A stretch of 64,000 nt of DNA from Ectopseudomonas khazarica (GTDB taxonomy: Bacteria; Pseudomonadota; Gammaproteobacteria; Pseudomonadales; Pseudomonadaceae): assembly GCF_004521985.1 (NCBI RefSeq), contig NZ_SBHZ01000007.1:62001-126000 (forward strand), given 5' to 3'. The notes beneath the pieces are model-generated. The model did no database searches. It was not told the DNA's origin and saw nothing but the letters and a program-made list of their open reading frames with translations. The stretch's first letter is position 1. Each line of letters opens with the position of its first letter. Below, in pieces: positions 63,531 through 64,000 of the stretch. A program made the position numbers and the translations under genes.

Positions 63531-64000
63531 ATGACTCGAATCGCTTACGCCCGCGTCCTGTTCAGCGGGCCGGGCCTGTCCCGTGGCGCACTGGCCCAGA
63601 GCCTGCGCCAACGTGCCGAAGCCCTGCTCGGCGAGGCCCATCTGCACGACAGCGAGCAGGACCCCGAAGCCTTCTGGCAGGCCGTGGCGGATGCACCACG
63701 GCCGCTGCTGGTGGTCGACCTGGAACCCCGCGCCGATGCCATGCACCGTGACTGGCTGCGCCAGCGCATCGCCGAGCGCGGCAACGGCGAAACCGTCTTC
63801 GTGGTGTGCAGCGCCCTCGAGGACGCCTGGCTGGACGGCCTGGCCGCACTGCTCGAACAGACCGGCCGCCACCTGCCCTGCCAGGACGTGCCGGCCCTGC
63901 CCGAGCAGCACCCCTGGTCGCAGATTCCGCCGCACAGCCAGCGCCTGCTGCTGTGCAACGGTCCGCGCTGCACGCGCAAGGGCGCCCTCGGCCTGTGGAA
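63531..64000 (+). CDS. (2Fe-2S) ferredoxin-like domain protein (partial, 3' end outside window)
   Basis: The first 156 residues are visible. GGAG lies 6 bases before the ATG. The N-terminal half has sequence like sirohydrochlorin-ligase-type or CbiX-type small domains (LFSGPGLSRGALAQSLRQRAEALLGEA), though I am not certain of this. The last visible part, RLLLCNGPRCTRKGALGLW, has the CxxxxC start of a thioredoxin-like [2Fe-2S] domain. Such proteins occur near cobalamin and tetrapyrrole genes in Pseudomonas, consistent with the neighbouring B12 riboswitch. It is divergent from the receptor operon. Confidence 0.65.
   Translation, partial: MTRIAYARVLFSGPGLSRGALAQSLRQRAEALLGEAHLHDSEQDPEAFWQAVADAPRPLLVVDLEPRADAMHRDWLRQRIAERGNGETVFVVCSALEDAWLDGLAALLEQTGRHLPCQDVPALPEQHPWSQIPPHSQRLLLCNGPRCTRKGALGLW

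Overview
The window is high-GC gammaproteobacterial DNA, most probably a Pseudomonas (sensu lato) chromosome. The evidence is a uvrD with the Pseudomonas-type tail, a Zur-linked zigA/dksA2 - folE2/pyrC2 divergon organised much as in P. aeruginosa, a TonB/ABC cluster in the PA2911-PA2914 order, SdaA with BCCT carriers, and scattered REP-type repeats (GGCTTCAGCCGC and GCCGGCAAGCCGGC cores). Species cannot be assigned by reading alone. I saw no rRNA, tRNA, CRISPR array, transposase, integrase or phage gene.

Layout. 0-4.6 kb: a chaperone locus with a DUF1266-like C-terminus, a large J-domain protein ending in a DUF805-like membrane domain, and a convergent hscC. 4.7-10.2 kb: uvrD, two tandem TakP-like TRAP binding lipoproteins without membrane subunits, and a Tim44-like protein. 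10.3-14.2 kb: an unrecognised envelope operon (membrane-anchored, secreted and polytopic proteins) coupled to elaA. 14.3-18.6 kb: a SMI1/KNR4-like gene, then a GntR regulator divergent from a class III aminotransferase and a PuuA-like gamma-glutamyl-amine ligase, separated by a palindrome-rich control region. 18.7-22.3 kb: a YgiB-like lipoprotein-family gene, two unknown envelope genes and a convergent YgiC-like ATP-grasp ligase. 22.4-27.3 kb: ordinary small genes (thioesterase, zf-TFIIB protein, DUF3301, hydrolase, COG0523 GTPase, Cys-rich secreted protein).

27.4-33.2 kb is a zinc-starvation divergon around one Zur box: dksA2-zigA-DUF1826 leftward, and folE2-hisI2-yidD-gamma-carbonic anhydrase-pyrC2 rightward. 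33.2-40.5 kb: LemA with two DUF2207 membrane paralogues, then a cNMP/CBS/DUF294 protein coupled to a 3'-5' exonuclease. 40.5-41.35 kb: a tandem array of about 140-bp palindromic/REP units with a DUF2986 gene inside it. 41.4-47.4 kb: a LysR regulator, L-serine dehydratase and two BCCT carriers, a set that fits uptake of quaternary amines and the serine-to-pyruvate end of their catabolism. 47.7-50.5 kb: cardiolipin synthase, a family 3 binding protein and DUF3617. 50.6-57.9 kb: a TAXI-type TRAP transporter with a sigma-54 promoter and leader, followed by its probable DctD/DctB-type two-component system.

58.0-63.5 kb: a fully overlapping operon of TonB receptor, ABC ATPase, periplasmic binding protein and FecCD permease. 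Upstream of the receptor lie both a cobalamin riboswitch and, downstream of that, a Zur box sharing 20 bp with the one at 29.76 kb. The two Zur boxes tie the 28-33 kb and 58-63 kb regions into one zinc regulon. The riboswitch plus Zur arrangement is the most striking regulatory feature of the window. The last gene, a (2Fe-2S) ferredoxin-like domain protein, runs off the end.
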